From Microcaldota archaeon (GTDB lineage Archaea; Micrarchaeota; Micrarchaeia; Micrarchaeales; Micrarchaeaceae), in NCBI GenBank assembly GCA_021834785.1, contig JAKBRJ010000004.1, positions 1-44,575 of the forward strand: a DNA stretch of 44,575 nucleotides, given 5' to 3'. Below, piece after piece: positions 17,672-24,839 of the stretch. A model generated the notes under the pieces. The model had not been told where the DNA came from. It saw nothing but the letters and a program-made list of their open reading frames with translations, and ran no database searches. Every line of letters begins with the position of its first letter. The stretch's first letter is position 1. The position numbers and the translations under genes are program-made.

Positions 17672-18261
17672 ACTACATGTACATGCCCCCTGCATATAAA
17701 TCGCTCAAGCGAGGTCCCCAGGTAATGCTCCCGAAGGACATAGGCCTTGTAATATCATATTCGGGAATAGGCAAAGAAAGCATATGTGTAGACGCCGGGA
17801 CCGGAAGCGGTTGGCTTGCCATAGCCCTTTCAAAAGTGGCAAAAAGCGTAACGAGCTACGAGCTTAGGGAAGAATTCATAAAGATAGCCCAAAGAAACAC
17901 AGACAGGCTTGGAATAACGAATCTAAAAATAAAGAATGCAGACATATCTAAAGGCATCGGAGAGAAGGGCGTTGACCTTGTGAGTCTTGACATGCCGAAT
18001 TCAGATAAGATAATAAAATATGCGAGCAAGTCATTAAAGGATGGTGGATGCGTATTCGGCTATCTGCCCCATATGGAACAGGTTAAGAAATTTATCAAGG
18101 CGTTAAACCGATACAAATTCAGGGACACGATAGTATTAGAAGCAATAATCAGGGACATGCTTGTAAGGGAGGAAGGCATGCGCCCATCTACAAAAGGCGT
18201 ATGGCATACTGCATATTTGGTTTTTTCTTTCAAGGAAGCAAACCCTCCTGCAAAATCTTAG
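17668..18261 (+). CDS. trmI: tRNA (adenine-58-N1)-methyltransferase TrmI, short form
   Basis: 197 aa. SAM-dependent enzyme that makes m1A58 (and often m1A57) in the tRNA T-loop. The Rossmann motif I is DAGTGSGWLAIAL, and motif post-I reads SYELREEFIKIAQRN. LDMPN, YLPHMEQV and the C-terminal block VREEGMRPSTKGVWHTAYLVF are typical of TrmI. It is shorter than the usual ~250 aa because the N-terminal beta domain is reduced to about 15 residues before MLPKDIG. It overlaps topA by 4 bases. Confidence 0.9.
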   Translation: MNYMYMPPAYKSLKRGPQVMLPKDIGLVISYSGIGKESICVDAGTGSGWLAIALSKVAKSVTSYELREEFIKIAQRNTDRLGITNLKIKNADISKGIGEKGVDLVSLDMPNSDKIIKYASKSLKDGGCVFGYLPHMEQVKKFIKALNRYKFRDTIVLEAIIRDMLVREEGMRPSTKGVWHTAYLVFSFKEANPPAKS

Positions 18262-18357
18262 GCTGAAAGATGCTGAATAGCATATGCATAAAAGGAAAAA
18301 GCCGTGATTTTTATTGCATGGGATATTACAGAATAAAAACGCTAATAGGCAAGAACA

Positions 18358-19539
18358 ATGTCAAAGATAAAAAATACATATCTGTTATACTCTATAATAA
18401 TACTTATCTCATTTACGTTTGCGGTCAGGTCATCCAATAATGCATTCATGACCACCCTGCCTCTTTTTGTCAAGGAATATTTTAACTTCAGCCAAGTAGA
18501 CGTAGGAATTTTAGCTGGATTTTCCTCGCTTATAACATTCTTAACCTCTCTGTTCATTAACAGTAAAGTTAATTCTAGCGCAAGGAGGCGCCTATTCATA
18601 TTTGCAAACTTATTGATATTGATATCATTTTTATTGGTAATATTTTCCACTAATGTATCTATATGGCTCTATGTACTTTTTGTAAGCTTCGCAGCGGGCA
18701 TTATAATGCCAAATATGCTGACATCTGCCGGGGATTATGAAGATAGGAAAACAAGGGAAAGGATGTTAGGGATCTACACGCTGGCTTTAAGCGCAAGTCT
18801 GATAGTTGGCCCAGCCATAGAAGCTCTGGCACTCGAACACTTTCCATTAAAGTATGCCTTTCTAGTATTCGTTCCGATAAGCTTAATAGCTCTTATATTA
18901 TCACCCTTTATGAAGTTTCCCGAATCTAAGACAGAGGAATCAAAAGATGTAAAAGTATTATCAAATCCGGGGTTTAAAGTCGCAGTATATTCGATATTGA
19001 CCTACAACGCACCCTTCTCAATGATTATATTTTTTAGCGGAATATTTGCAGAACAAGTACTAAAACTCCCATACGATACGATAATGCTGTTGTTTTCGCT
19101 GTTGTTTGCCGTATCATTTATTTCACGGATGCTGCTGTCATACATCGTGCCATCAAGATTATGGAGATATATAAAATTTTCAATGCTAATGACCATATTT
19201 GGTCTTTCGATAATATTCATAAGCCGGAATGCCTTGATATATGCCATAGGGATAATATTTTTAGGGGTACCGCATGGGTTAACCTATCCGCTTTCAATTT
19301 CATCCATAGGGAGATCGTTTGATATAAGCAAAAGAAACAAGGCAAACAGTTATTTTTTTGCGGTTATAATGTTAATAAACATAGGCGTACCAACTTTAGC
19401 CGGCGGGCTCATACAAGCTATCGGATTCAGGGCTGTCATGATGCTCATAGTGCCTGTGATAATGGTGCTCTTCTTTTTGGCAAGGTCCCAGGTAAAAAAG
19501 ATAACTTTCAACCGCCTGCACCAAATCAGTCAATCTTAA
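18358..19539 (+). CDS. Major facilitator superfamily transporter
   Basis: 393 aa with about 12 hydrophobic segments in two halves. Between TM2 and TM3 there is a basic loop (NSSARRRLF), and the central loop is charged (KFPESKTEESKDVKV), as in MFS carriers. The substrate cannot be told; the family covers drug, sugar and organic acid export. Codons are more AT-rich than in neighbouring informational genes, which may only reflect membrane composition. It is a single gene with no partner. Confidence 0.85.
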   Translation: MSKIKNTYLLYSIIILISFTFAVRSSNNAFMTTLPLFVKEYFNFSQVDVGILAGFSSLITFLTSLFINSKVNSSARRRLFIFANLLILISFLLVIFSTNVSIWLYVLFVSFAAGIIMPNMLTSAGDYEDRKTRERMLGIYTLALSASLIVGPAIEALALEHFPLKYAFLVFVPISLIALILSPFMKFPESKTEESKDVKVLSNPGFKVAVYSILTYNAPFSMIIFFSGIFAEQVLKLPYDTIMLLFSLLFAVSFISRMLLSYIVPSRLWRYIKFSMLMTIFGLSIIFISRNALIYAIGIIFLGVPHGLTYPLSISSIGRSFDISKRNKANSYFFAVIMLINIGVPTLAGGLIQAIGFRAVMMLIVPVIMVLFFLARSQVKKITFNRLHQISQS

Positions 19540-19679
19540 GGTAATTCCAAAGCCATCGATAATCGGGATATAAGACCGCAATGAATATGCGTTCTGCCAT
19601 CGCCCCCGCTAGATAAAGGTTATACGATTTACGGAAGTGCAATGGAATAGCCGCGCTTGCGCTAAGGCATGATATATCG

Positions 19680-19701
19680 GGCGTATGCAATTGCATACGC
19701 C
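19680..19701. repeat. 22-bp perfect palindrome in a 299-base intergenic region
   Basis: GCGTATGCAATTGCATACGC (19681-19700) is its own reverse complement, and the flanking G/C extends it to 22 bp. It lies between the ends of two convergent genes, MFS and the half-TBP. It could be a bidirectional terminator stem, a regulator site or part of a small RNA. Other short stems (GCGC-tt-GCGC at about 19653) are close by. I see no gene in 19540-19838. Confidence 0.6.
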
Positions 19702-19838
19702 TCGGGTGGATGAGAATAGGGTTGTTACAGAATAAGCATAAACCGCCCTACACGGCGCTAATGAATTACATGCATACATATAAAAAGATTTCTTTTAATT
19801 TCGTATACCTATATAGTGGCAAAAAGCAGGGCAGGCTG

Positions 19839-20165
19839 TCATTTGCCCCTTGCCTGGCCCTTATATTTTTTTATGAGCTCGATCGCCTGTTCAATTGCTT
19901 TTTTGACATCGGCAGCAGTTCTAGCGCCAGTGCATATGATCTTCCCGTTCTTGAAAAGCAGAAGTGCTGACTTAGGATCATGTACTTTGAATATGGCCCC
20001 TGGGAACTGTTCTGGCTCATAATCTACATCGTATGATAGTTTTGCTAGCCCGTAAAGGTCTAATTCGGTCGCCAAATCTGCACTTGCGACGATATTCTCG
20101 ACTCTATAGGTCGGTTTTAATATGACATTTTTCTTATGCTCATTAGGGTTTAGGGCTTTTGGCAT
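19839..20165 (-). CDS. tbp: Single-repeat TATA-binding protein (half-TBP)
   Basis: 108 aa, against about 180-190 aa for an ordinary archaeal TBP with two repeats. The one repeat spans residues 20-100 (RVENIVASADL ... DYEPEQFPG ... GKIICTGARTAADVKKAIEQAI). It keeps the two DNA-intercalating Phe, F54 in QFPG and F71 in LLLFKNG, 17 residues apart as in canonical repeats. The start has AGGTG just upstream, and the stop is followed by sequence with no trace of a second repeat in any frame, so the gene looks complete. If it is the main TBP it must act as a homodimer with a truly symmetric saddle. It diverges from eL21. Identity of the fold is very likely; its exact role is inferred. Confidence 0.85.
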   Translation of the reverse strand: MPKALNPNEHKKNVILKPTYRVENIVASADLATELDLYGLAKLSYDVDYEPEQFPGAIFKVHDPKSALLLFKNGKIICTGARTAADVKKAIEQAIELIKKYKGQARGK

Positions 20166-20261
20166 TTATACACCTGGTGCATATGGGGCATTAAATAATA
20201 AATATATTGCGTATTAAATAAGTATGCAGAATTTAAGCCTTATTTGCAAAAGGTAATAAAA

Positions 20262-20552
20262 ATGACAAAAAGATCAAGTGGACTGTTTTCCGGAAGAACA
20301 AGGAATCTGGCTAGGCATCATAAGCCTTTGGACCAGCGCATAAACACATTCATCAAGGAATTTGAAGTTGGTGACAAGGTGGCTATAGTGCCTAAGGGAA
20401 ATGTTGCCAACAGCCCTCATCCAAGATATAAGGGCAGGATAGGCACAGTTATAGCAAAAAGAGGCAAAGCATATACTGTGAAAATTACAATAATGGGTGC
20501 AGTGCGTGAACTCACAGTTCCTGTTATGCACTTGGAGAAAGCAAAATCCTGA
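20262..20552 (+). CDS. rpl21e: Large-subunit ribosomal protein eL21
   Basis: 96 aa. It begins MTKRSSGLFSGRTRNLARHHK and contains FEVGDKVAIVPKGNVANSPHPRYKGRIGTVIAKRGKAY, an SH3-like fold typical of eL21. I chose ATG 20262 (after AGGT), which gives the family start; the longer frame from TTG 20244 adds MQKVIK. Its stop overlaps the start of the next gene (TGATG). Confidence 0.93.
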   Translation: MTKRSSGLFSGRTRNLARHHKPLDQRINTFIKEFEVGDKVAIVPKGNVANSPHPRYKGRIGTVIAKRGKAYTVKITIMGAVRELTVPVMHLEKAKS

Positions 20553-21547
20553 TGCATATGGGGGTAGAATCGAAGATAGTATCAAGCGTTACGGCGGAAG
20601 CGTATCCTACAATACCTATAATATTCGTTTCTAGCGCAAGGGACAATCGTCTGCCCGTGCACAATTCCATGGGCATGTCCGTTACAGACAAAAGCGGCCA
20701 AACCAAGGTTGTGACAAAAATAACTAGGACCGAAACTGGAACGCTCGGAAGCTTCATGGTAAATGGCGAAGAGCTTCCACAGGAACGCCGCAGATCCATA
20801 GAGGATGTTCTTAAAATCTTTCAGGAGGCCACGGGGGAGCGCTATGGCATTGATGTGGAATCGAACAACTATAACGTGTTCTCCGGCAGCAGCGACGCCG
20901 GGGCTGCAGCACTCGTCGTTGCGCTTGACCGTATGTTCGGCACCGATTACAGCAAAGAGCGCATAGCCATTCTCTCCAATTCAATATCTGAATCTGCAGT
21001 TAGGGCAGTGTATGGCGGTTTAAACATACTGGTGGTTGACGGCCCAGGCGCACCGTATGGGAGACAGCTTGCCTCCGATGACGACTTGAAGGGCATAAAA
21101 ATATTTGCCATGGGCTTTGACTATCCGTCAAGGGTATCTGCTGCGGAGATATTTCAGCTCACGCGGAGCAATCCATTCTACGATTATAGGCTGAAGATGT
21201 TGCCGCAATGGGAGGCCAGGATAAAGCTAGGCCTTATTAACCGAGACTGGAAGCTCGTATTCTCCACTGCAGAGGAGAACTGCGCCAATGCGCATTACCT
21301 GATTGAGAGCTCCGGCAAGAGGGTCAGGAAAAAGGAGATGATGGATGCCGTAATAAACATAGAGGAGATAAGGGAATCAGGCATACCTGTATACTGGACG
21401 GCTGGCGGTGGCAAGGTAATCAATGCATTCACTTGGGAACCACACGCCGATGCCGTGCTTAAAGCCTTGAAGGAACATGGACAGGAACCCATCGAATACA
21501 AGGTGGCCCCAGCTGCAATGGTAACTAGCGTAGAGCACTCTGCATAG
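20552..21547 (+). CDS. GHMP-fold enzyme of the mevalonate decarboxylase family, probably mevalonate-3-kinase
   Basis: 331 aa. The start TAEAYPTIPIIF and the block VFSGSSDAGAAALVVALDRMF (about residue 110-130) belong to the diphosphomevalonate decarboxylase superfamily, as does SESAVRAVYGGL (about 150). The SSDAGAA form of the phosphate loop is, as I recall, that of the Thermoplasma mevalonate-3-kinase and bisphosphomevalonate decarboxylase rather than ordinary MDD. The next gene is a P-loop kinase like the mevalonate-3-phosphate-5-kinase of that pathway, which strengthens the idea. Which of the two MDD-like reactions it performs cannot be settled by eye. Coupled to eL21 by a one-base stop/start overlap. 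Confidence 0.7.
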   Translation: MHMGVESKIVSSVTAEAYPTIPIIFVSSARDNRLPVHNSMGMSVTDKSGQTKVVTKITRTETGTLGSFMVNGEELPQERRRSIEDVLKIFQEATGERYGIDVESNNYNVFSGSSDAGAAALVVALDRMFGTDYSKERIAILSNSISESAVRAVYGGLNILVVDGPGAPYGRQLASDDDLKGIKIFAMGFDYPSRVSAAEIFQLTRSNPFYDYRLKMLPQWEARIKLGLINRDWKLVFSTAEENCANAHYLIESSGKRVRKKEMMDAVINIEEIRESGIPVYWTAGGGKVINAFTWEPHADAVLKALKEHGQEPIEYKVAPAAMVTSVEHSA

Positions 21548-21551
21548 ATGA

Positions 21552-22181
21552 TTGCCGGCGATTGAAACGAAAGACTATAAAATAATATTTATGGGGGGCG
21601 TGCCAGGTGTGGGTAAGACGAGCATAGCTGGCGCAGTTGCCAGAAAGCTCGGCATAAACATAATTCTTTCGGGGGACTACCTCAGGGAATTCATACGGCC
21701 CCTCCGTGTTGAAAACGGCAAACTATTGGAGACCAGCGTCTACGACTCATGGAAGCGCTATGGCGACAAGAACAGGGAAAACATAATAAAGGGCTTCGAA
21801 GCCCAATCAGGCGTTATGTGCATGGGTATCGCTGCCGCGGTGGAGAGGGCCGAAAAGAACGGCGAAAGCGTTATAATAGAATCGCTTTATATGAACCAGC
21901 AAATTGCCGATGTACTAAGAGATAATTCAGCCTTGGCTGCCTATCTTTACATTTCAGATCCCGAGGTGCACGCAAAAAGGCTGGGCGAGCGGGAAATGTT
22001 TACCCACTTCAAATCTGCCGGATCAAGACTCGTCGCACAGCTTGACGTGTATAGGGCGATAATGGATTATTCGGTTGAGCTTTCTAAGTCCAACGGCGTA
22101 AAGCTGTTTGACAACATAGATTATGAAATTACCAGAAAAAATATACTGGAATTTTTTGGCGGCGGAAATGCCGATAAGTGA
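21552..22181 (+). CDS. P-loop small-molecule kinase, candidate mevalonate-3-phosphate-5-kinase
   Basis: 209 aa. Walker A is GGVPGVGKT at residues 15-23, with DYLREFIRP soon after and VIIESLYMNQQIAD in the middle, the pattern of 2-phosphoglycerate-kinase-like P-loop enzymes. In Thermoplasma, a member of this class phosphorylates mevalonate 3-phosphate at the 5-position. Its position right after an MDD-like gene makes that role plausible here; a 2-phosphoglycerate or other kinase is the alternative. The start is TTG 21552, 4 bases past the stop of the previous gene. No strong Shine-Dalgarno is seen, so coupling is likely. Confidence 0.65.
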   Translation: MPAIETKDYKIIFMGGVPGVGKTSIAGAVARKLGINIILSGDYLREFIRPLRVENGKLLETSVYDSWKRYGDKNRENIIKGFEAQSGVMCMGIAAAVERAEKNGESVIIESLYMNQQIADVLRDNSALAAYLYISDPEVHAKRLGEREMFTHFKSAGSRLVAQLDVYRAIMDYSVELSKSNGVKLFDNIDYEITRKNILEFFGGGNADK

Positions 22182-22229
22182 AAAGAGCACGCCAAAAAGC
22201 TTCACGCAACGGGCAGGTGCATGTACAGA

Positions 22230-22799
22230 TCAATTCCTAGGCCTTTTTGAGTATGGCTTTGTGAACACGTAAAATCTCTCTCCTCCCTCGAGTTCTTTCA
22301 TTACCCTATCGCCTATGAGCTTTATCGGGTCCTGCAGCAGCTGCACCCTTGAGGTTATGTCATCAAAGCTTTCAAACCCTTTTTCATTCCTTGCACCCAA
22401 TATTGCGTTCAGGTGTTTTTTACCTATCCCTGGGAGCAATTCAAGCGAATGCTCCCTTATGTTTATTGGCCCCGCCTTATTGAAAAAATTCACAAACCTA
22501 TTTTCATTTGCCTTAATTATGAGCCTTATAGCATTAGAAAGATTCTCTTTGGCTGTTTGGGTAAGTTCGTCATACCCTATTCTGAACTTTATTACTGATA
22601 TCTTCTCGCGTTCATCCTTGCCTATGTATACGCGTTCTCCAGTCGAAAGAACCACTCCTTCCTTAGGCGTAGCTTCAAGCAAGGTAAACCATTCCTCTCC
22701 TATAATTTGTGCGAGGGGTTCAGCTCTATTAGAGAAAGACTTTCCAGTATGCATGAAATCAAGAACAACTGCATACTCCTCTCGTCTTTCTGTTTCCAT
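22230..22799 (-). CDS. DUF655 family protein with helix-hairpin-helix
   Basis: 189 aa. The N-terminal half is a beta-rich OB-like part (EYAVVLDFMHTGKSF ... GVVLSTGERVYIGKDEREKI). The C-terminal half carries an HhH motif (LELLPGIGKKHLNAILGAR) that binds nucleic acid. DUF655 (COG1491) is a conserved archaeal family, usually next to rpoF and eL21, as here. Its function is unknown; a role in RNA or ribosome biogenesis is assumed from context. It is transcribed after rpoF with a 29-base gap. Confidence 0.9.
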   Translation of the reverse strand: METERREEYAVVLDFMHTGKSFSNRAEPLAQIIGEEWFTLLEATPKEGVVLSTGERVYIGKDEREKISVIKFRIGYDELTQTAKENLSNAIRLIIKANENRFVNFFNKAGPINIREHSLELLPGIGKKHLNAILGARNEKGFESFDDITSRVQLLQDPIKLIGDRVMKELEGGERFYVFTKPYSKRPRN

Positions 22800-22828
22800 A
22801 TTGCCTTGCCCCTGAAATGCATATTAAG

Positions 22829-23164
22829 TTAACCCTTGTTGTTTATCACATTTAGTACCTGCGAAAGCTGCTCATCTGTGAAAGTTTCCTTCTCTCTTGC
22901 CACTATCTGCCTGAGCATCATTAGATTCTTAGGCATTATCTCAAGTATCTTTATTATGCTGTAGTCGCTCAGCATGTTTAGGTCTCTGAGTTTCTTTTCA
23001 ATTTTATTATACTCCTTGGTGCCCATTTTGAACTTTTCGGCATATTCGATTGTGACCTGTTGCTCGTATGTGAGCGGCTTTGAACTTTTCTTCCTGTCAT
23101 TGAGTATGTTGTATACCTCATCTATAGAGGCCATGCCCTTTTCTTTAGCTTCCTTTCCTATCAT
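22829..23164 (-). CDS. rpoF: RNA polymerase subunit Rpb4 (RpoF)
   Basis: 111 aa, the usual size. It contains SIDEVYNILNDR, LTYEQQVTIEYAEKFKMG and the HRDC-like C-terminal part (LSDYSIIKILEIMPKNLMMLRQIVAREKETFTDEQLSQVLNVI). In archaea it pairs with RpoE (Rpb7) to form the polymerase stalk that binds RNA. I chose the second ATG (23164) because GATG lies six bases upstream; the ATG at 23173 is inside that element. DUF655 follows downstream. Confidence 0.9.
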   Translation of the reverse strand: MIGKEAKEKGMASIDEVYNILNDRKKSSKPLTYEQQVTIEYAEKFKMGTKEYNKIEKKLRDLNMLSDYSIIKILEIMPKNLMMLRQIVAREKETFTDEQLSQVLNVINNKG

Positions 23165-23267
23165 AAAAATCATCTATATTTAACACTAACTTAAGGTGCC
23201 TAATTTAAATGTTGCCCCACCAATAATATTTGTCACATACTATATTATAAAGGTTTTGTAGGGTCTT

Positions 23268-24191
23268 ATGATGGAGAGTTCTGACGTGAAAGGGGTATAC
23301 GAAAAGGTGCTTGCAGAGGTAAAGAAAAGGATTGCGGGGAAATCTGATATCATAAAGCTTCTTTTCATAGCCATACTCGCCAATGGGCATATATTGCTTG
23401 AAGGCGTGCCAGGTGTAGCAAAAACCACTATGGCTAAAACTCTGTCAGAAGCTATTCAAGCGGAGTTCGGAAGGATTCAAGGCACCCCAGACATAGAATT
23501 CAAGGATATAGTGGGCTACACATATGTAGACGAATCTAACAATCTGCAATTGAAGAAAGGCCCAATATTCACCAACATATTGCTAATAGACGAAATTAAC
23601 AGGGCGCCTCCAAGGACAACTACTGCATTGCTCGAAGCGCTTGAAGAACGCCAGGTAACTATGGGCGATTCGACGATGCCGCTTGAAAAGCCATTCATCG
23701 CAATGGCGACCCAAAACCCGCTCAACATAGAAGGGACTACACAATTGCCAAAGGTATTGGCAGACAGGTTCCTGATGAGGGTGGCTGTCGAATATCCTAC
23801 TGCAGAAGAGGAGCAGCAGATGCTGCGCATAAAAGAGTCAGAATCGAAGGTCCCTATAAACAGGGTTATCTCGATAAAAGACATAATAGAGATGCAGGGC
23901 ATGGTCAACTCGATAAAAGTGCCGGATAATGTAATAAAATATATAACTGATATAGTTGGGGCTACGAGAAAAGATATACACATAGTGATGGGGGGCAGCC
24001 CAAGGGCCGAGATAAGCTTCCTGAACTGCTGCAAGGCAAAAGCTCTAGTTGAGGGAAGAACTGAGGCCAATATAGACGACATAAAGTTCCTTGCAAGGCC
24101 AATCCTGAGTCACAGGATTGTTGTAAGATCGACAGGAGGCATAGGCGTTAATGGCATAATAGACGGCATAATAGCATCACTAAAAGCATAA
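23268..24191 (+). CDS. MoxR-type AAA+ ATPase
   Basis: 307 aa. Walker A is GVPGVAKT (residues 46-53) and Walker B ILLIDEINRAPP (about 107-118), followed by sensor 1 (ATQNPLN) and the lid domain. MoxR ATPases act as chaperones that insert cofactors or remodel partner proteins, usually with DUF58 and VWA proteins. None of those partners is found nearby; the next gene is a pilin-like protein. A TATA box (TATTATAAAG) lies near 23243, which may make it leaderless. Confidence 0.92.
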   Translation: MMESSDVKGVYEKVLAEVKKRIAGKSDIIKLLFIAILANGHILLEGVPGVAKTTMAKTLSEAIQAEFGRIQGTPDIEFKDIVGYTYVDESNNLQLKKGPIFTNILLIDEINRAPPRTTTALLEALEERQVTMGDSTMPLEKPFIAMATQNPLNIEGTTQLPKVLADRFLMRVAVEYPTAEEEQQMLRIKESESKVPINRVISIKDIIEMQGMVNSIKVPDNVIKYITDIVGATRKDIHIVMGGSPRAEISFLNCCKAKALVEGRTEANIDDIKFLARPILSHRIVVRSTGGIGVNGIIDGIIASLKA

Positions 24192-24233
24192 ACTATTAAT
24201 AAAAGCCTGTCATATACTCTATAAGTGGTTGGC

Positions 24234-24716
24234 ATGCGTTCACAAAGTGCTATGGAATACTTGATGACGTATGGTTGGGCAATACTGATTATAGCTATAG
24301 CCTTGATGGCCCTTTACGCAATGGGGTTATTCAGCCCCAAAACCCTAGTAAGCACATCATGCGTATTTCCAGCCGATTTCAGCTGCATGAACAGCCAACT
24401 GCTCCCAAACGGCAACTTTTCTATAAATCTAGAGCAATCAACGTCTTCGCCCATAAACATAACCGCAATAGGCTGCAATTCCGATACTGCCATATACAAT
24501 ATGCTCGGATTCAGCCCAAACATAACCCTGCAGATAGGTTCTAACATAACCCTGCCTCAATCATCGTCACAGGTTTTGCAATGCTTCTCCAACGGCACGG
24601 TATTTACCGGAAGCCCTGGGGACGTATTCCACGGGTATGTAATAATAAATTATACTGATATAGAAACCGGTTTTCCGCATACTGTAACTGGCACGGTAAT
24701 AGAGAAAATGACGTGA
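24234..24716 (+). CDS. Pilin-like protein with class III signal peptide
   Basis: 160 aa. It begins MRSQSAMEYLMTYGWAILIIAIALMAL, the class III (prepilin/archaellin-like) signal seen widely in DPANN archaea. Cleavage would occur just before QSAMEYL, leaving the hydrophobic helix as the assembly stem. The rest is Ser/Asn/Thr-rich with four Cys (CVFP, SCMNS, GCNSD, QCFS) and several N-x-S/T sequons. It is likely a surface pilus or cell-envelope subunit. I chose ATG 24234 over the GTG at 24225 because it gives the short basic head such signals need. No pilus ATPase or peptidase gene is nearby. Confidence 0.85.
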   Translation: MRSQSAMEYLMTYGWAILIIAIALMALYAMGLFSPKTLVSTSCVFPADFSCMNSQLLPNGNFSINLEQSTSSPINITAIGCNSDTAIYNMLGFSPNITLQIGSNITLPQSSSQVLQCFSNGTVFTGSPGDVFHGYVIINYTDIETGFPHTVTGTVIEKMT

Positions 24717-24790
24717 AATCTGGACATTTTCACTGCTTACGAAAGGTTTAAATATCTTACTATTCACTATAATATTGCTATTTTTAGAAA

Positions 24791-24800
24791 AATTTAAAAA
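24791..24800 (+). promoter_or_regulatory. TATA box for TFB
   Basis: AATTTAAAAA, preceded by purine-rich TTAGAAA. The expected start is about 24822, giving a leader of about 18 bases that carries GGTG before the ATG at 24840. Confidence 0.45.
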
Positions 24801-24839
24801 GCTTTGTCCTATTTAGACGAGATAAAATGGTGTTGCATC

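Noticed and set aside
19703..19740. GATGA, then 13 bases, then ACAGAA resembles conserved region V of RNase P RNA.
   Set aside because: The partner region I (GAGGAAAGTC type) and a P4 helix pairing to the sequence after ACAGAA are both missing, so the match is probably chance.
22315..22815. 166-codon plus-strand ORF over DUF655.
   Set aside because: Antisense shadow of a well-supported gene, with atypical composition and no homology I recognise.
23516..24082. 188-codon minus-strand ORF inside moxR.
   Set aside because: Mirror of the MoxR reading frame with Ser/Ile-rich shadow composition.
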